Below the pieces are notes generated by a model. It was not told the origin of the DNA. It saw only the letters and a program-made list of their open reading frames with translations, and ran no database searches. Shown here piece after piece: positions 1 to 8,678 of a stretch of DNA of 64,000 bases. The DNA comes from Nostocales cyanobacterium HT-58-2 (GTDB lineage: Bacteria > Cyanobacteriota > Cyanobacteriia > Cyanobacteriales > Nostocaceae): NCBI GenBank assembly GCA_002163975.1, contig CP019636.1, forward strand, positions 6,017,501 to 6,081,500, read 5' to 3'. Each line of letters opens with the position of its first letter. The first letter of the stretch is position 1. The position numbers were made by a program, and so were the translations under genes.

Positions 1-1318
1 CAGGGTTGCTTTCGGTTGCTGCACTCCAGAGAGTCCCACCACTGGTGAGGTCATATAGCTCATTAAACAGAGCCATTTTGAACCAGTTGGGCAAGTCTTG
101 GCGAGCGAGAATTGGCTGTTGCCAAGATTGAATCTGTTGTTGCCAGCTTTGATATTGTGCTAAAGCAGAGGATGCTATTGTCCAAGCATTCTTACCACTT
201 TGACCAAAAAAGTCGGTATATCTGCGATAATATGTAATCCCGCTTGCAAATTCTGTGATCGGGAAATCCCAAGCAAGAGTGAAGGGAATTTCTAGAGTTT
301 CCCCTGGTTCAAGAGTGAAACGCACAGCCAAAGCGACTCCTATCTGTTCAGCCTCAGCTGCTGGAGTATTATCTACGTAATCAGGTAAAGAGCCATCTTG
401 GGAAAAGCTTTGCCACACCTGTTCACCCGTCCCACTTGGATTCCAACGGGTATGGTAGAACACCTCAAACTTTGGATGTTTGTGAGTCACAATACACCAC
501 TGTCCCTCGCCCTCTTGAACGGGTTCAGTGATACTAAAGCGGTCCAACAACAGTCCAATACTTTCGCTATCTTCAACAAGCTGATTAAAGTTACCCTGAC
601 TTTCACCCAAACGGGGCTGATACTCGTAAACCGGGCTACCATCATCCCGCATCCGAACCTCGGGAGATTTCAGAGCATTCGTAAACCAGCCCACCATATT
701 TTGCCAGGTGAGCATGATGCTTAGAGTAATAGGTGAATCTGTAGGGTTGTGCGCAGTCCAGACAAACACTGCTACTGGGTAGCTCGTTTCTTGATAATTT
801 TGTGCCCAAATCGGAGAGAACTGCTCACAGGTTAACGCTGCTTGAAATACCCCTTCATAAATAAACCAGCTGCGAGGGTATAAGGCATGATAAGTTCCCG
901 TCGATTTAGGGAGTGCGGCGAGGGTGGAGGGAGATGAGGGAGAAATTTCTTTCCCTACTTCTTCCTTGACTTCCCTACTGGCTGGATACCACTGCCACGT
1001 TTTGAGACTCCCATCTTCCGGAGGTTCAGTACACATAGCATAGGATTGTGAAGATGAGCCAAACGATTCAAATACACTAAATTGACAAGCGGGGATGTTT
1101 TTGAAAATATGTTCACCACCGTCAATATGCCATAAATTAAAGTCTCCCCGTGAGGAACGACCAAGACAACCTGCACCAAAGCCGCCTAAAGGCATTCCAT
1201 GCCAAGGACCGTCGTCAATATTACTGGGATAGCGGACTATGTATGGTTTGTCCCAGCCTAGACCGATGGGACGACTCCAAGTGCAAGAGGGAATTACGGA
1301 AGATGGCAGTTTTGTCAT
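1..1318 (-). CDS. GH116 glucosylceramidase-type glucosidase (C-terminus outside window)
   Basis: The frame is open from an ATG at 1318 to the window edge, giving 439 residues of a protein whose family is usually 800-900 long. The N-terminus has the family's glycine-rich signature (PLGGFGAGCLGR, about residues 42-53) and a beta-sandwich-like region follows. The motif FNELYDLTSGGT near residues 418-429 matches the GH116 nucleophile segment, with Glu420 as the likely nucleophile. The acid/base Asp would lie beyond the edge. Enzymes of this family (human GBA2, archaeal beta-glucosidases) cleave beta-glucosides such as glucosylceramide; the substrate here is unknown. Residues 120-140 (SPSSPSTL region, about 905-965) are coded by a purine-rich tract of the kind found between genes here and look like a low-complexity insertion. 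Confidence 0.85.
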   Translation of the reverse strand, partial: MTKLPSSVIPSCTWSRPIGLGWDKPYIVRYPSNIDDGPWHGMPLGGFGAGCLGRSSRGDFNLWHIDGGEHIFKNIPACQFSVFESFGSSSQSYAMCTEPPEDGSLKTWQWYPASREVKEEVGKEISPSSPSTLAALPKSTGTYHALYPRSWFIYEGVFQAALTCEQFSPIWAQNYQETSYPVAVFVWTAHNPTDSPITLSIMLTWQNMVGWFTNALKSPEVRMRDDGSPVYEYQPRLGESQGNFNQLVEDSESIGLLLDRFSITEPVQEGEGQWCIVTHKHPKFEVFYHTRWNPSGTGEQVWQSFSQDGSLPDYVDNTPAAEAEQIGVALAVRFTLEPGETLEIPFTLAWDFPITEFASGITYYRRYTDFFGQSGKNAWTIASSALAQYQSWQQQIQSWQQPILARQDLPNWFKMALFNELYDLTSGGTLWSAATESNP

Positions 1319-1383
1319 CGTTAGATTATACAGCGTTAGGTATATCCGTTCCTACAACTGTGAGTCATGCCCACATTTGTGAA

Positions 1384-1578
1384 TTAATCTTGCTCCATGT
1401 CAACAATCACTCGTAAATCAGCCTCTGGCGTCAGCCGCTGCAACACCGCAAGATGACCATCAGCATCGCTGCGACTGCGAAATCGACCAATGACAATTCG
1501 CTCAGTAGGTGAAACCCAGCGGACAACAGCCCATGGAGCAAGAACTGTGCGGTATGTTTTAGTTTGTCGGTTCAACAA
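1384..1578 (-). CDS. Small conserved-looking hypothetical protein, 64 aa, TTG start
   Basis: I do not recognise a named family. The protein is compact and basic in the first half, with a VVRWVSPTERIVIGRFRSR stretch, a run of alternating hydrophobic residues, and an acidic end. The start is TTG, decided by a strong ribosome binding site (GGAAGGAG) six bases upstream. This signal is better than that of most genes in the window and argues that the short frame is real. It lies 65 bases upstream of the GH116 gene on the same strand, so the two may be co-transcribed. Confidence 0.55.
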   Translation of the reverse strand: MLNRQTKTYRTVLAPWAVVRWVSPTERIVIGRFRSRSDADGHLAVLQRLTPEADLRVIVDMEQD

Positions 1579-2368
1579 GAAAATCTCCTTCCTAATTGCA
1601 TTGACAAGCTATCAATTGGCATAGTTGCAATTCACCAATTGATGTCTGTTTTTTTTAGATAGATGTTGCTGTTATAATCAGCGCAAGACAAACGCTTCAC
1701 TCTGCCTGCGCAACTCATAGTTGCGTAAAGCAAGCGGTTAAGATAAGGCTTTGAGGAAAAAGCACAATATCTATCAGAGGCACTACCAACTAGTGTCTGT
1801 TTTATGATTATCTTTCAACTCACACTGAGAGTGTTAATAATTTTGTTTTTAAACACCATAGTGTGAACACTTTCGTGTTAATATCTGCACAAACAAGCAA
1901 GCAAAATCAACTTTGAAAACTTGAAAAGACAAGCGTCAATTTTACCAAGGAAGAGTTGAGTCCTCGGTGAAAACTAAGTTTTCATACTGTTAGTAATAGA
2001 GAAACTGAAAAAAAAGCCCAACGATTTAATAACGCAACTATAGTTAGCTCGTGATTTGGGAGTTTCCCTCAAAATCCGCACTATGTTTTTTGGTTGGATA
2101 TTAAGGGCATTTCCTACAAGCTACTAACAATGCGAAGCCTCACAGAGAGATGCTCTGCTTCTATATCTGCGTTCAAGCAAATGGAACCTTAAACCAACCG
2201 ATAAGGGACTGTTGGGTTGGCTATATACAAAAGATTTATGTCATTACCGGGAAACACAAACACTCCTATTAACTGACTAAATTGATTTTAAACTCAGATT
2301 GTTTGTACAAGAGAGAGGGGTTTGAACCCACATTATCTACAAAAATTCCACAACCAACGCTGAAGTAC
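1579..2368. other. Gene-free stretch of about 790 bases
   Basis: No convincing reading frame was found on either strand. The stretch is AT-rich and holds a cluster of ACAC...GTGT palindromes (1822-1879, listed separately). A T-arm-like string near 2325-2345 was examined as a tRNA remnant and not accepted. The promoter for the small TTG-start gene and the GH116 gene should lie at the left end of this stretch, but no clear -35/-10 pair could be assigned. Confidence 0.5.
1822..1879. promoter_or_regulatory. Cluster of three ACAC/GTGT palindromes (possible operator)
   Basis: Three perfect inverted repeats lie within 58 bases: ACACT-GAG-AGTGT at 1822-1834, ACAC-CATA-GTGT at 1853-1864, and AACAC-TTTC-GTGTT at 1866-1879. 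The first and third are each followed by TAATA or TAATAT, so GTGTTAATA is also a direct repeat. Such a cluster would suit cooperative binding of a dimeric repressor, but no regulator gene is adjacent and the nearest gene on the same side is about 250 bases away. Function is inference only. Confidence 0.3.
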
Positions 2369-2686
2369 CTAAATGACCGCAAAAAGAGCAGGGATGCCTA
2401 CTAGATTTTGTCTAATGCTTTGCCAAGTAGATAGTACTGTTCCCGCTTGCTTTGAGAGCAAATCATTTAGGCTGGGAACTTGCTCAGCGATTAGTTGAGG
2501 GAATGAGATTTGCAGATTGCTACTGTTGATGCTGCCCTTGATTGCAAAAAGACAATTCCACGTAGATAGTTTCTTAGAAAAGAATTGATTAGCTGATGTC
2601 AAAATCTCTCGGCAGAATCTACCGCTGCCGCGTTCATCAGTCATGCTCACACGATGCTCCCCGATGATCTGAATTCTCTTACTCAC
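2369..2686 (-). CDS. Doubtful hypothetical protein, about 105 aa
   Basis: An open frame with no recognisable family. A GTG at 2686 preceded by AAGGA at workable spacing is a better start than the longer TTG at 2710. The sequence is mixed hydrophobic and polar without a clear signal peptide or motif and ends with a hydrophobic GIPALFAVI. It stands alone between two gene-poor stretches. It could be a real orphan gene, the remnant of a larger gene, or chance. Confidence 0.2.
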   Translation of the reverse strand: MSKRIQIIGEHRVSMTDERGSGRFCREILTSANQFFSKKLSTWNCLFAIKGSINSSNLQISFPQLIAEQVPSLNDLLSKQAGTVLSTWQSIRQNLVGIPALFAVI

Positions 2687-3073
2687 ATTTACATCCTTGA
2701 AAAAGAACAACAGGAAAAAAGGAATTTAATCAAAAAATTAAACATTGTTACTAGTTAAATTCCGTTAGGCTACGTTACCCAAAGAAAGCCCCAGGTGAGA
2801 AGCCTGGGGAGGATGCAAACCATAAAGGCATAACAGTTGGTACTGATTCAGCGTCGTGCAGTACTAGACCCGGGTGTTAACCGGAAAGAGGAGTTTTCGC
2901 CTTAAGATGTTTGCTTTTTGGTGCAATAACCTATTAACAGATACGATACTACATCCAAGGCAGATGAGTTGCCAAAATGCCAAATTAAGAGATAAAGGGA
3001 TGTAAGTAAAATGTGGGTAATGACCCCTACACCCCATACCTCTATATTCAGTTACAGTAAGTATGCAGCGGTT
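2687..3073. other. Gene-free stretch with several hairpins
   Basis: No gene was found. Besides the minus-strand hairpin at 2781-2809, there is GTACTG...CAGTAC (about 2841-2866) and a CCGG...CCGG pair (about 2870-2884). The density of short hairpins over about 130 bases hints at a structured RNA, but no known RNA family was recognised and the transcribed strand cannot be told from sequence alone. Confidence 0.3.
2781..2809 (-). terminator. Hairpin with T-rich tail on the minus strand
   Basis: CCCCAGG (2789-2795) pairs with CCTGGGG (2803-2809) around a 7-base loop. Read on the minus strand it is followed by CTTTCTTT, which resembles an intrinsic terminator. It could end transcription of the GIY-YIG gene, whose stop codon is about 265 bases upstream in that direction. 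Confidence 0.4.
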
Positions 3074-3619
3074 TTATTTCAAATCTAGTAAGCCGTTTTC
3101 TTTCAACTTAGGATTGAAGCGAATTTGTGTTTGTAAACCACGGACTTCTAAAATTGCTATGATTTCTGCCTCTACTCGCCTTGCCACATTTTTAATGATT
3201 TTTGTTTGTGCTATTTCATCATTTGTAGGATTATCATAATTTGTCTGTTCTTCACGCGTCATGAGTACTTTGACATTTATAGGTTGTGTCCATTTGTCCT
3301 TGTTCTGTGCATTCCCTGCTGGCACACTGCCATTTTCGGCAATCCAGGTATGCTCAATGTTTTCTAAAACTGTACGGTTAGGACGTTCAATTGTTTGAGC
3401 TTTCACCCAATAGCAATGTTGTGGTTGACGTACTAAATGTTGCTTCAGACTGAGATAAACATCACGAGAATATCCTACAAAATGCAGAATTTTTTCTTGG
3501 TCAAAAATTGCATATACCCCAATTTCTCCCTGCAATTGTTCAGGTAATTGACCGTTATCGTTAATGTATGGAATGTATTCCAGACTCGCTAAAGAAGCAA
3601 TGTTTGTTTCTGTTGTCAT
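3074..3619 (-). CDS. GIY-YIG nuclease-family protein
   Basis: A protein of 181 residues from the ATG at 3619; a GTG at 3715 would add 32 residues without homology-like features. Residues about 33-62 carry the GIY-YIG signature in variant form: GVYAIFD for the first strand, FVGYSRDVYLSLKQH for the second. This fold is found in nucleases of repair, restriction and homing; small stand-alone versions of unknown role are common in cyanobacteria. The C-terminal half is rich in charged residues. No partner gene is nearby. The fold assignment is fairly secure, the function is not. Confidence 0.6.
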   Translation of the reverse strand: MTTETNIASLASLEYIPYINDNGQLPEQLQGEIGVYAIFDQEKILHFVGYSRDVYLSLKQHLVRQPQHCYWVKAQTIERPNRTVLENIEHTWIAENGSVPAGNAQNKDKWTQPINVKVLMTREEQTNYDNPTNDEIAQTKIIKNVARRVEAEIIAILEVRGLQTQIRFNPKLKENGLLDLK

Positions 3620-4006
3620 AAATGTAAGTTCAAAAATGAGTATTGATAATTTTGCAGCGTTTCTGCTCTTAACAGACAAGTGGCGTCTCGAACTTTGCAG
3701 GTAACTGCCGTTCACCTTATTAATAACTCAAAACTCATAGAGCATTGGAGACATTCTAATACGTCGTTAGCATTTCATAAAAAGGTACTGGTTGATAAAC
3801 GTAGCCAGGCAAGAAACTACTATCCCTGCGATAGATGATACGGAGGATCTCGCCCACGGGCAGTGCATTCTGTATGAGAGTCAAATCGCATGAAAAGCTA
3901 TAACCGCAGATGTAGGCTAAAGCCTGTCACTTTGTGTGAAGTTAGCTACCATATGGATTATCTGGCTTTGCGAGGATGTCTCTCGTAACTTTGCGTAACA
4001 AAGGTA
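3620..4006. other. Divergent intergenic stretch, nothing recognised
   Basis: This separates the minus-strand GIY-YIG gene from the plus-strand threonine aldolase gene and should hold both promoters. No clear promoter pair, repeat or small gene was seen. Confidence 0.4.
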
Positions 4007-5065
4007 ATGAACTTCTGTAGTGATAACGTTGTGGGTGTATCCCCAGAAATCATGGCAGCGCTCTTGGCAGCAAGTCATGGGGTTAGTATGCCCTATGGAA
4101 ATGATGATTGTACCCAGCGCTTGAATTTCTTGTTCTCAGAATTATTTGAGACAGAAGTTGTGGTGTTTCCTGTGGCTACCGGGACTGCTGCCAACGCCCT
4201 TGCCCTGTCGGTGATGACGCCTCCTTTCGGGGCAATTTACTGCCATCACCAATCCCATATTCATTCTGATGAGTGTGGTGCCCCAGAATTTTTTACGGGT
4301 GGAGCAAAACTGGTGACGCTACCAGGAGAGCATGGCAAGATTGACGCCATTGATTTAGCAACGGCACTTGCTCGTGCTGGTACTGGTGTTGTACATCATG
4401 TCCAACCTGCGACTGTCAGTTTGTCTCAGGTCACGGAAGCCGGAACTGTTTATAGCATAGATGAAGTCTCCCAAATTGCTGAGGTTGCTCATGCTCATCA
4501 GCTGAATCTGCACATGGATGGTGCTCGGTTTGCAAATGCTGTCGTTAGCTTGGGATGCACTCCTGCTGATGTGACCTGGCGTGCTGGGGTGGATGTGCTA
4601 TCTTTTGGAGCCACTAAAAACGGTGCTATGGCAGCAGAGGCAGTTGTCTTTTTTAATCGAGATTTAGCCAATACATTCCGATACCGCCTAAAGCGTAGTG
4701 GACATCTGTTCTCAAAAATGCAGTTTTTGTCCGTACAGCTAGAAGCCTATATAAAAAATGATTTGTGGCGAAAGAATGCTACCCATGCCAATCAAATGGC
4801 AAAGCAGTTAGCCCAAAAGTTGACAATTCTGCCAGGAGTAACGCTTTGCCATCCAGTTGAGGCAAACGAGATATTTATTCAAATGCCTGAACAAGTCATC
4901 ATCAATCTCATAGCTGATGGCTTTAAGTTCTATCGCTGGGATGGAGAAGATTCCACAACAGTGCGGTTAATTACTGCCTTTAACACTCAAGAGGAAGATG
5001 TGAGAGCGTTTTCAGAAGCAGCTAAAGCACATTGTACTCGTCATCTGTCATTATCGATAAGTTAA
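4007..5065 (+). CDS. ltaE: Low-specificity L-threonine aldolase
   Basis: A PLP enzyme of the beta-eliminating lyase/threonine aldolase family, 352 residues, the usual length. It cleaves L-threonine or L-allo-threonine to glycine and acetaldehyde. The N-terminus MNFCSDNVVGVSPEIM matches the family opening. HMDGARFANA (about residues 169-178) is the segment whose Asp binds the PLP nitrogen, and SFGATKNGA (about 200-208) carries the Schiff-base lysine. An AAAGG precedes the ATG closely. The gene stands alone and converges with the acetyltransferase gene, 20 bases between stops. Confidence 0.88.
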   Translation: MNFCSDNVVGVSPEIMAALLAASHGVSMPYGNDDCTQRLNFLFSELFETEVVVFPVATGTAANALALSVMTPPFGAIYCHHQSHIHSDECGAPEFFTGGAKLVTLPGEHGKIDAIDLATALARAGTGVVHHVQPATVSLSQVTEAGTVYSIDEVSQIAEVAHAHQLNLHMDGARFANAVVSLGCTPADVTWRAGVDVLSFGATKNGAMAAEAVVFFNRDLANTFRYRLKRSGHLFSKMQFLSVQLEAYIKNDLWRKNATHANQMAKQLAQKLTILPGVTLCHPVEANEIFIQMPEQVIINLIADGFKFYRWDGEDSTTVRLITAFNTQEEDVRAFSEAAKAHCTRHLSLSIS

Positions 5066-5085
5066 TTGAACAGTTATTGGAGAAG

Positions 5086-5718
5086 TTATACACACTTGTT
5101 CAATGCTTCAATATCTGCACCGACAATTTTTTCCAAGTTTCTCGTAATTTTTTCAATATCCCAATTCCACCAGGCAATCTCTAGCAGAAGATTGATTGTT
5201 TCGTCTGGAAAGCGTTGTCGCAAGACACTAGCTGGATTACCTCCTACAACTGTGTAAGGTGGCACATCTTTAACAACCACAGATTTTGCAGCAACAATTG
5301 CACCGTCACCGATTTTCACTCCAGGCATTATTAATGCTTCGTATCCGATCCACACATCGTTACCAATCACAGTATCGCCCTTGAAAGGGTATTCACCCTT
5401 GTTTGGCATGACGCGCTCCCAACCATTCCCAAAAATTTCAAATGGATAGGTTGAGAACCCGGACATCTTATGAAAAGCACCATTCATAATGAATTTTACA
5501 CCTGTGGCCAAAGCACAAAACCTGCCGATAATCAGCTTGTCACCGAGAAACGGATAGTGGTAAAGCACATTGCGCTCAAAGTTTTCCGAGTCTTCCGGGT
5601 CATCGTAATACGTATAATCCCCAATGATGATATTTGGATTTGAGACAACATTTTTGATGAAACACACCTGGGGGAAACCCTGCATGGGATGTGGGACTCT
5701 TGCATCGGGATATTGCAT
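5086..5718 (-). CDS. Vat/CatB-type hexapeptide-repeat acetyltransferase
   Basis: A 210-residue left-handed beta-helix acetyltransferase of the xenobiotic (streptogramin/type B chloramphenicol) subfamily. Family marks are the N-terminal NIIIGDYTYYDDPE, the loop with KFIMNGAFHKMSGFSTYPF that contains the catalytic His, and the hexapeptide repeats VIGNDVWIGYEALIMPGVKIGDGAIVAAKSVV. The C-terminal helix has WWNWDIEKI, typical of the group. Members acetylate hydroxyl groups of streptogramin A or chloramphenicol, but many environmental homologues have unknown substrates, so resistance is not implied. It lies upstream of nothing on its strand and 93 bases beyond the stop of bcsA. Confidence 0.85.
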   Translation of the reverse strand: MQYPDARVPHPMQGFPQVCFIKNVVSNPNIIIGDYTYYDDPEDSENFERNVLYHYPFLGDKLIIGRFCALATGVKFIMNGAFHKMSGFSTYPFEIFGNGWERVMPNKGEYPFKGDTVIGNDVWIGYEALIMPGVKIGDGAIVAAKSVVVKDVPPYTVVGGNPASVLRQRFPDETINLLLEIAWWNWDIEKITRNLEKIVGADIEALNKCV

Positions 5719-5811
5719 TACAAGACAGAATAATGGCTCATTGTTGTACTAATTTACCGAATTTAACAGCGATTCCTCACCGATAAACTCGCGGCTTCAA
5801 AATCATCAGTT

Positions 5812-8409
5812 CTACAACACTTGCAAAAGCTGCTTAATTTTAGTGCCTTGGCGTTGCTTGAATTCTGTTGGAAAATTCAAATCAATGACAATCTTCCCAT
5901 TTGTTTCTTCTTTCACTGTAGAAATTTCAGCAATAAACTTGCTAGGTGAGGGGTTTCCTTCCTCTCGACTTAAGAGTAAACCAACAAGTGGTTTGAGATT
6001 TCGCATCTTGTGCAAGTCCTCTTGTCCCAGCAGCCTGTCACCAGATCTCGCTTTTTTACTCAATATTTCCAGCCGTAAACCTGTTACCCCTAGTTCCGTA
6101 GTAATTCCAGGGAAAAAGTGACCATCCCAGTAGAGTTCACCAACGGCATTGACCCGCTTGCGTACCTGATGACGGGTGATGGGTTTGATGTCCCGTAAGG
6201 AGCGATTGAGGCTCGTGGCAAGGAACTTAAGGGAAGCGATTGGTTGGTCTATAGACTGACGTTTTTGAGAATACCACTCTCGTACATCAGAATACAAAAT
6301 GAGGATTAAGTCATCCATTTGAGCACGGCTAGGATTGACAAAGTCAATTGCTAACAGGGTTTCTGTATCACTCACAGGGGAAACTCGCACAACCTGTGCT
6401 GTTAGAGAGGCACGAGCAGTAAAATCTCCCATAATCTCAACATCGATTTCATCCGGTAAATTCGGCCATGATTCTAAAGAAATCAATGCTCCTGTTTCTG
6501 AAATATTGATGGTTTCACCCCTAAACGTCTGGTTGCTACTAGAAATGACGACTGGGAGGCGTCGCTGCAAACGGTGGGCAGAACGCACCTGCGGCTGCTC
6601 AAAACCAACGAGCAATGCTGCGATCAGAAGAATCAGGTTAAAACCTGACCACAAGGTGTTAACCAAGACTGCTTGCCAATCCTCTGGTCGAAGCAGCAAC
6701 CAATAAGGGACAGCAAATAAAGATGCGAAAACGAATGCAGTGACTATAATCAGACCACGCATTGACTGCCAGTCAAAAGTACGTTTAGTAACGTTTACCC
6801 CTTTATCAGTGACATTGAACGAACCAAGCTTGGGGTTAATCAGCGCCAACATGGTCACCCACCCTGCTTGAAAAGCCATGACAAATTCAAAAATTTCGTT
6901 CCAAAAAGAAAAACGAACAGTTTTGTAAATAATATGGTTGGTGAATAAAGCAAGAAGAATGTGAGGTACAGCATAGGATAAAGTTTCCAAACCTAGACCT
7001 CGGATGGGGTTAATCCCGAACAACAAGAACAGGGTGGGAACAATTGCATAAATCAGTCGAGGATACCCATACAAAAAGTGGGAAGTCGCACTGAAATAAC
7101 AAATCCGTTGGGGAATCGTCAGTTTCAATTTGGGATTAAACAAAGGATTTTCTACTCGTAGAATCTGCGCCATACCTCTAGCCCAGCGCACTTGTTGACC
7201 CACATAGGAAGAAAACGTGTCTGGCGCTAAACCAGCCACCATAATTTTGTCGTAGTAGACGGACTTGTAACCGCGAGAGTGTAACCTCAATGCTGTGTGA
7301 CAATCTTCTGTGACAGTTTCAACTGCAACTCCCTCAACTTCCAAAGCATGGGACTTACGAATGATAGCCGCAGAACCGCAGAAAAAGGCAGCGTTCCAAA
7401 AATCGTTGCCTTTTTGCAGCACTTTGTAAAACAGTTCATTACCTGCTGGAATTTTACCGCCTGTGAGCAAATTACGCTCAAAGGGGTCGGGGTTATAAAA
7501 CCAGTGGGGTGTTTGAACAAAAGATACCTTTTGGTCAAAGAAAAAGCCCACTGTATGCATCAGAAATTGGCGCGATGGGATGTGATCACAGTCCAAAATC
7601 AAAACCAATTCGCCATCAGTTTTATGAAAGGCGTTGTTGATATTACCAGCCTTGGCATGGTTGTTGTTGTCCCGTGTCATGTGTATGCAGCCAATTTCCT
7701 CACACATTTGCCGTATCTGTTCCCGTCTTTGTCGGAACTTTTCTCGGCGCGGGTCGTTTTCTTTATACCTTTCTGGACGACCATCATCCAAAACATAAAC
7801 TATTTTTTTACCAGGAGCATAATCGCAAGCCATTGCTGCTAACGCAGTCTTGCGAACAATTTCAACATCTTCGTTAAAGGTAGGAATGTAAATATCAACT
7901 TTGAACCACTCTTGTTGAGGAATGGTTGAAAGATTAACTGGCTGACGTTCATTGATTCTAAGGGTTTGAAAATAAGCCAGTGCTAAGGTGAGAACGGCGT
8001 ACAGTTCAGCAGCATACAGCAGCAAGCAAGCAATGCTGTTGACTAAGCCATCAAAATTAAGAGTATAGCTTGTGCGGTAGTAGAAATAACGTAGTGTTGT
8101 CACCAAGCTCAACCACACCATAAACAGGTGATAATACTGACTGATTTCAGTAGAAGACTCTTGCTCCTCAGCTTGCATAATCAATTGACCGAGTATCACC
8201 AAAAATAAGGCAATGACTGCTTGCTGCCATACTCGTATTGGGGTAATAATGAGTGGTACTGAGAGAATGAGTAGCAGCAAGACAAGCCACTTAAACTGTT
8301 TCACACCCACCTTTTCTAAAGCACGGTCAAAAAATTGGGGCGTGATATCAATGAGCCATCGGGTTAAGATAAAACGTCGTCTTTGGCGAGAATTTAATGA
8401 AGAAGACAT
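5812..8409 (-). CDS. bcsA: Cellulose synthase catalytic subunit with PilZ domain
   Basis: An 865-residue inner-membrane GT2 glycosyltransferase that polymerises UDP-glucose into beta-1,4-glucan. N-terminal membrane helices (about 40-145) precede the catalytic core: DDG at 208-210, DCD (DxD) at 273-275, TED at 367-369 and QQVRW at 405-409, all intact. The gating-loop motif FNVTDKG is at 531-537, followed by more membrane helices. A PilZ domain starts near 605 with RLQRR (613-617) and NISETG (635-640), the two c-di-GMP binding motifs, so activity is probably switched by c-di-GMP. It is the last gene of the cellulose operon, 269 bases after bcsB. Cellulose rather than another beta-glucan is inferred from the full set of neighbours. 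Confidence 0.92.
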   Translation of the reverse strand: MSSSLNSRQRRRFILTRWLIDITPQFFDRALEKVGVKQFKWLVLLLLILSVPLIITPIRVWQQAVIALFLVILGQLIMQAEEQESSTEISQYYHLFMVWLSLVTTLRYFYYRTSYTLNFDGLVNSIACLLLYAAELYAVLTLALAYFQTLRINERQPVNLSTIPQQEWFKVDIYIPTFNEDVEIVRKTALAAMACDYAPGKKIVYVLDDGRPERYKENDPRREKFRQRREQIRQMCEEIGCIHMTRDNNNHAKAGNINNAFHKTDGELVLILDCDHIPSRQFLMHTVGFFFDQKVSFVQTPHWFYNPDPFERNLLTGGKIPAGNELFYKVLQKGNDFWNAAFFCGSAAIIRKSHALEVEGVAVETVTEDCHTALRLHSRGYKSVYYDKIMVAGLAPDTFSSYVGQQVRWARGMAQILRVENPLFNPKLKLTIPQRICYFSATSHFLYGYPRLIYAIVPTLFLLFGINPIRGLGLETLSYAVPHILLALFTNHIIYKTVRFSFWNEIFEFVMAFQAGWVTMLALINPKLGSFNVTDKGVNVTKRTFDWQSMRGLIIVTAFVFASLFAVPYWLLLRPEDWQAVLVNTLWSGFNLILLIAALLVGFEQPQVRSAHRLQRRLPVVISSSNQTFRGETINISETGALISLESWPNLPDEIDVEIMGDFTARASLTAQVVRVSPVSDTETLLAIDFVNPSRAQMDDLILILYSDVREWYSQKRQSIDQPIASLKFLATSLNRSLRDIKPITRHQVRKRVNAVGELYWDGHFFPGITTELGVTGLRLEILSKKARSGDRLLGQEDLHKMRNLKPLVGLLLSREEGNPSPSKFIAEISTVKEETNGKIVIDLNFPTEFKQRQGTKIKQLLQVL

Positions 8410-8678
8410 TGTTGATGTTGGATTTTAGATTTGGAATTTTGTATGAAAGTTTTGGATTTAGCAATTGCCGATAGAGAATTTAGGCGTTGCAGAATAGTGA
8501 GGTGAATTGAGGTAGGCAGGGGAGGTAGGGGGTTGCAGGGGAAGCAGGGGAAGAGATTTTATAACTTGCGAAATCATCCCTTGATTCAGCAATGCCAGAA
8601 TTTACATTATTGGGTTCATAGTAAGTAATAAATCACTTACTAAAACTCATGAATACTCGGCAATTTATCAAGAAGTTT
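8410..8678. repeat. bcsB-bcsA spacer with purine-rich repeat
   Basis: The spacer carries a GCAGGGGA-type purine-rich tract at about 8515-8560 (plus strand), the same kind seen near 12500, 24180, 31170 and 61200. No second promoter or terminator is evident, so bcsA may be read from the upstream genes. Confidence 0.5.

Noticed and set aside
2315..2350. tRNA-like T-arm on the minus strand (GGGTTCAAACCC)
   Set aside because: No matching acceptor, D-arm or anticodon stem could be fitted within 70-90 bases upstream.
5086..5718. Antibiotic-resistance reading of the Vat-like acetyltransferase
   Set aside because: Environmental members of this family often have unknown substrates and no mobile element or other resistance gene is nearby.
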